From Cephalothrix simula (taxonomy: Eukaryota > Nemertea > Palaeonemertea > Archinemertea > Cephalotrichidae), in contig JAXIUW010229730.1 in NCBI GenBank assembly GCA_035591015.1, forward strand, positions 1 to 10,256: DNA of 10,256 bases. Direction: 5' to 3'. Within the stretch, counting starts at the first letter, position 1. Each line of letters opens with the position of its first letter. This document shows positions 8,971 through 10,256 of this stretch, piece after piece. Made by a program: the position numbers and the translations under genes. The notes beneath the pieces were generated by a model. That model did no database searches. It was not told the origin of the DNA and saw nothing but the letters and a program-made list of their open reading frames with translations.

Positions 8971-9530
8971 GATCATGGGGAATAGGGATCAGGGAAGACT
9001 ATTTAGACCCTATACAGAGCACCTCCTTACCGTACAGTTTATGGGCCTGTATTGCAATTTGCAATTATATTACAGTTCGATAGTTATTCGGGAAAAAACT
9101 GAGAAAAATGCCAGAAAAAAGCTGACATTTTGGTCTTTGGGCAATTTTTTGAAAATGCACTGCTTATACATTTCGGACAACACTGGTCCCGACTCGCCAC
9201 TCGGTCCACTACTGACCTTTGGAACTTTCCAGCGAGGATCTCATCAACTGCATTAGATTTCTCTGATAAAATCAATTAGGAGGGGGTGCAGGATTTTTCC
9301 TAATAAAGACCACCCGGATCTAGGTAACGTTCAAGGATTTGTTTACCATCATAGTTTTTGCAGAAAAACTGCTTCAATTGGCAACTTTCTCTCTTACGGA
9401 TTTTCCAGGACTGAGATCTCATAAGGATTCCCAGGCAATGCATGAGCTCATCCCTAACCTTAGAATCACAGGTGTATATGATGCAAAGTGGAATAGAGTT
9501 CTATTCTATTTATATAAACGGTTTTTCTGA
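8971..9530. other. GC-richer block, probably a decayed repeat; coding not supported
   Basis: Base composition is more balanced here than in the flanks. Overlapping short frames exist on both strands: plus 8975-9256 (93 codons), minus 9084-9275 (63 codons) and plus 9339-9530 (63 codons). None shows a domain I recognise. Frames open on both strands over the same bases argue for a low-stop composition rather than a real exon. Two partly similar phrases, ctttccagcgaggatctcat (9225-9244) and ttttccaggactgagatctc (9401-9420), suggest a degenerate internal repeat. An old transposon fragment is the most likely reading; an exon of an unidentified gene cannot be excluded. Confidence 0.35.
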
Positions 9531-10116
9531 TCATAACACATCATTAAATAAGGTTAACACAAACATCTAAGTGATCCTAAGTCATGCATAACATCAGGAT
9601 TTAAAGCAAAATCAATTTAAGGATCCAAATTTTTCCCACGATTTAAACTTGATCGATCTTTAAAATATTTTCTCGGTAGTCGGTGGTAACTTAACTCTGA
9701 AAATAAAATTTACCTTTAGATTTAAGTTAAGTTGGTGTAAGAAACATAGACGGCATGGGAAAGATAAAAGCTGACTGTAAAGAAGCTGCACGAATGCACT
9801 AAGGTACAGTTTGTTCCAGACTCTTATGCAGGCTTATGCAAGCAACGGAGAATTAAAGGCGTCAATCAGAAAATTTCACTTAATTAAATTGATGCATGGC
9901 TATCATCTTTTTTATACCAGATACTACCATGATTATCAGAAATAACTTTTTTATGTTCTGGTCACTATATCGGACTTGACAATCATCCTCCTTCTGGTAA
10001 CAGACAAATTCACCCTTTAACCTACGACCACCTATTGACCAAAAAATTACCCTGACCGGTCTTGACCGATTAAGATGTTGATACCGATTTTCACCTTGTA
10101 GTTATATTATAGAGTA
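9531..10116. other. AT-rich non-coding DNA, nothing recognised
   Basis: No coding frame of useful length and no RNA gene was seen. A small palindromic word, gaccggtc, at 10053-10060 also occurs around 2072. The segment leads into the terminal inverted repeat at 10117. Confidence 0.6.
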
Positions 10117-10212
10117 ATTGCACGCTTTTTTGAGTGAAATACGAAGCAGTTATTGCACAAGGGGCACAGCCCCGAGGGCACTGCTCGTATTTCACGAAAA
10201 AAAGTGCAATAA
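10117..10212. mobile_element. Strong imperfect inverted repeat, foldback or MITE-type element (may run past window end)
   Basis: The left arm (10117-10150: attgcac, T run, gtgaaatacgaagcagt) pairs with the right arm (about 10178-10210: actgctcgtatttcac, A run, gtgcaat). There are only a few mismatches and gaps over about 32 bp. Nested inside is a second perfect dyad, ggggc-aca-gcccc (10161-10173). The word ttattgcac (10150-10158) recurs inverted as gtgcaataa (10204-10212), so the element contains overlapping inverted copies of the same end. There is no coding frame. This architecture is typical of short non-autonomous DNA elements. The following cggttttattcaccgg may also belong to it. Confidence 0.7.
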
Positions 10213-10256
10213 CGGTTTTATTCACCGGTTTTTCAATGTTATCCAAGAAATTTCAC

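Noticed and set aside
9188-9199. tRNA A-box-like tggcgagtcggg on the minus strand, suggesting a SINE
   Set aside because: It is one base short of the A-box consensus, and no B box (GGTTCGANNCC) lies at the right distance.

Overview
This is an AT-rich animal (metazoan) genomic window with one recognisable protein-coding gene, a single-exon SoxC-group (Sox4/Sox11/Sox12 type) transcription factor on the minus strand at 6011-7114. The identification rests on a complete HMG box that starts [12 protein letters not shown] and ends [11 protein letters not shown], together with a conserved C-terminal end ([15 protein letters not shown]...EWLD). The low gene density, the many short foldback and insertion-like repeats, and the frequent 'acatgta' words fit a marine invertebrate, most likely a lophotrochozoan and perhaps a bivalve mollusc. 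That taxon is an inference; the sequence shows directly only that it is animal. Nothing looks bacterial or viral.

Layout. Positions 1-1455 are AT-rich non-coding DNA with a short 14-nt tandem repeat. A direct tandem duplication of about 190 bp occupies 1456-1829. From 1830 to 4090 there is more non-coding DNA with a 30-bp degenerate tandem repeat, a G-rich patch, a probable foldback element (2993-3151) and a probable insertion of about 346 bp between near-identical 30-34 bp direct repeats (3681-4090). The SoxC gene's downstream flank, including its presumed 3' UTR, covers roughly 4091-6010. The gene lies at 6011-7114 and its upstream flank continues to about 8970. A slightly more GC-rich block (8971-9530) with overlapping sense and antisense short frames looks like a decayed repeat. 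The window ends in a strong inverted repeat (10117-10212) of MITE or foldback type.

There is one gene, so no operon or multi-gene system is visible and I found no convincing undescribed system. The most interesting biology is inside the SoxC protein. Three 8-residue repeats (QDYIKxEP type) create a cluster of SUMO-acceptor (synergy-control) motifs between the HMG box and the C-terminal activation domain. A fourth motif of the acidic-tail type lies near the N terminus. The differences between the first two repeat units are mostly synonymous, which suggests the motif is kept by selection. A possible splice acceptor 7 nt before the start codon hints at an intron in the 5' UTR.
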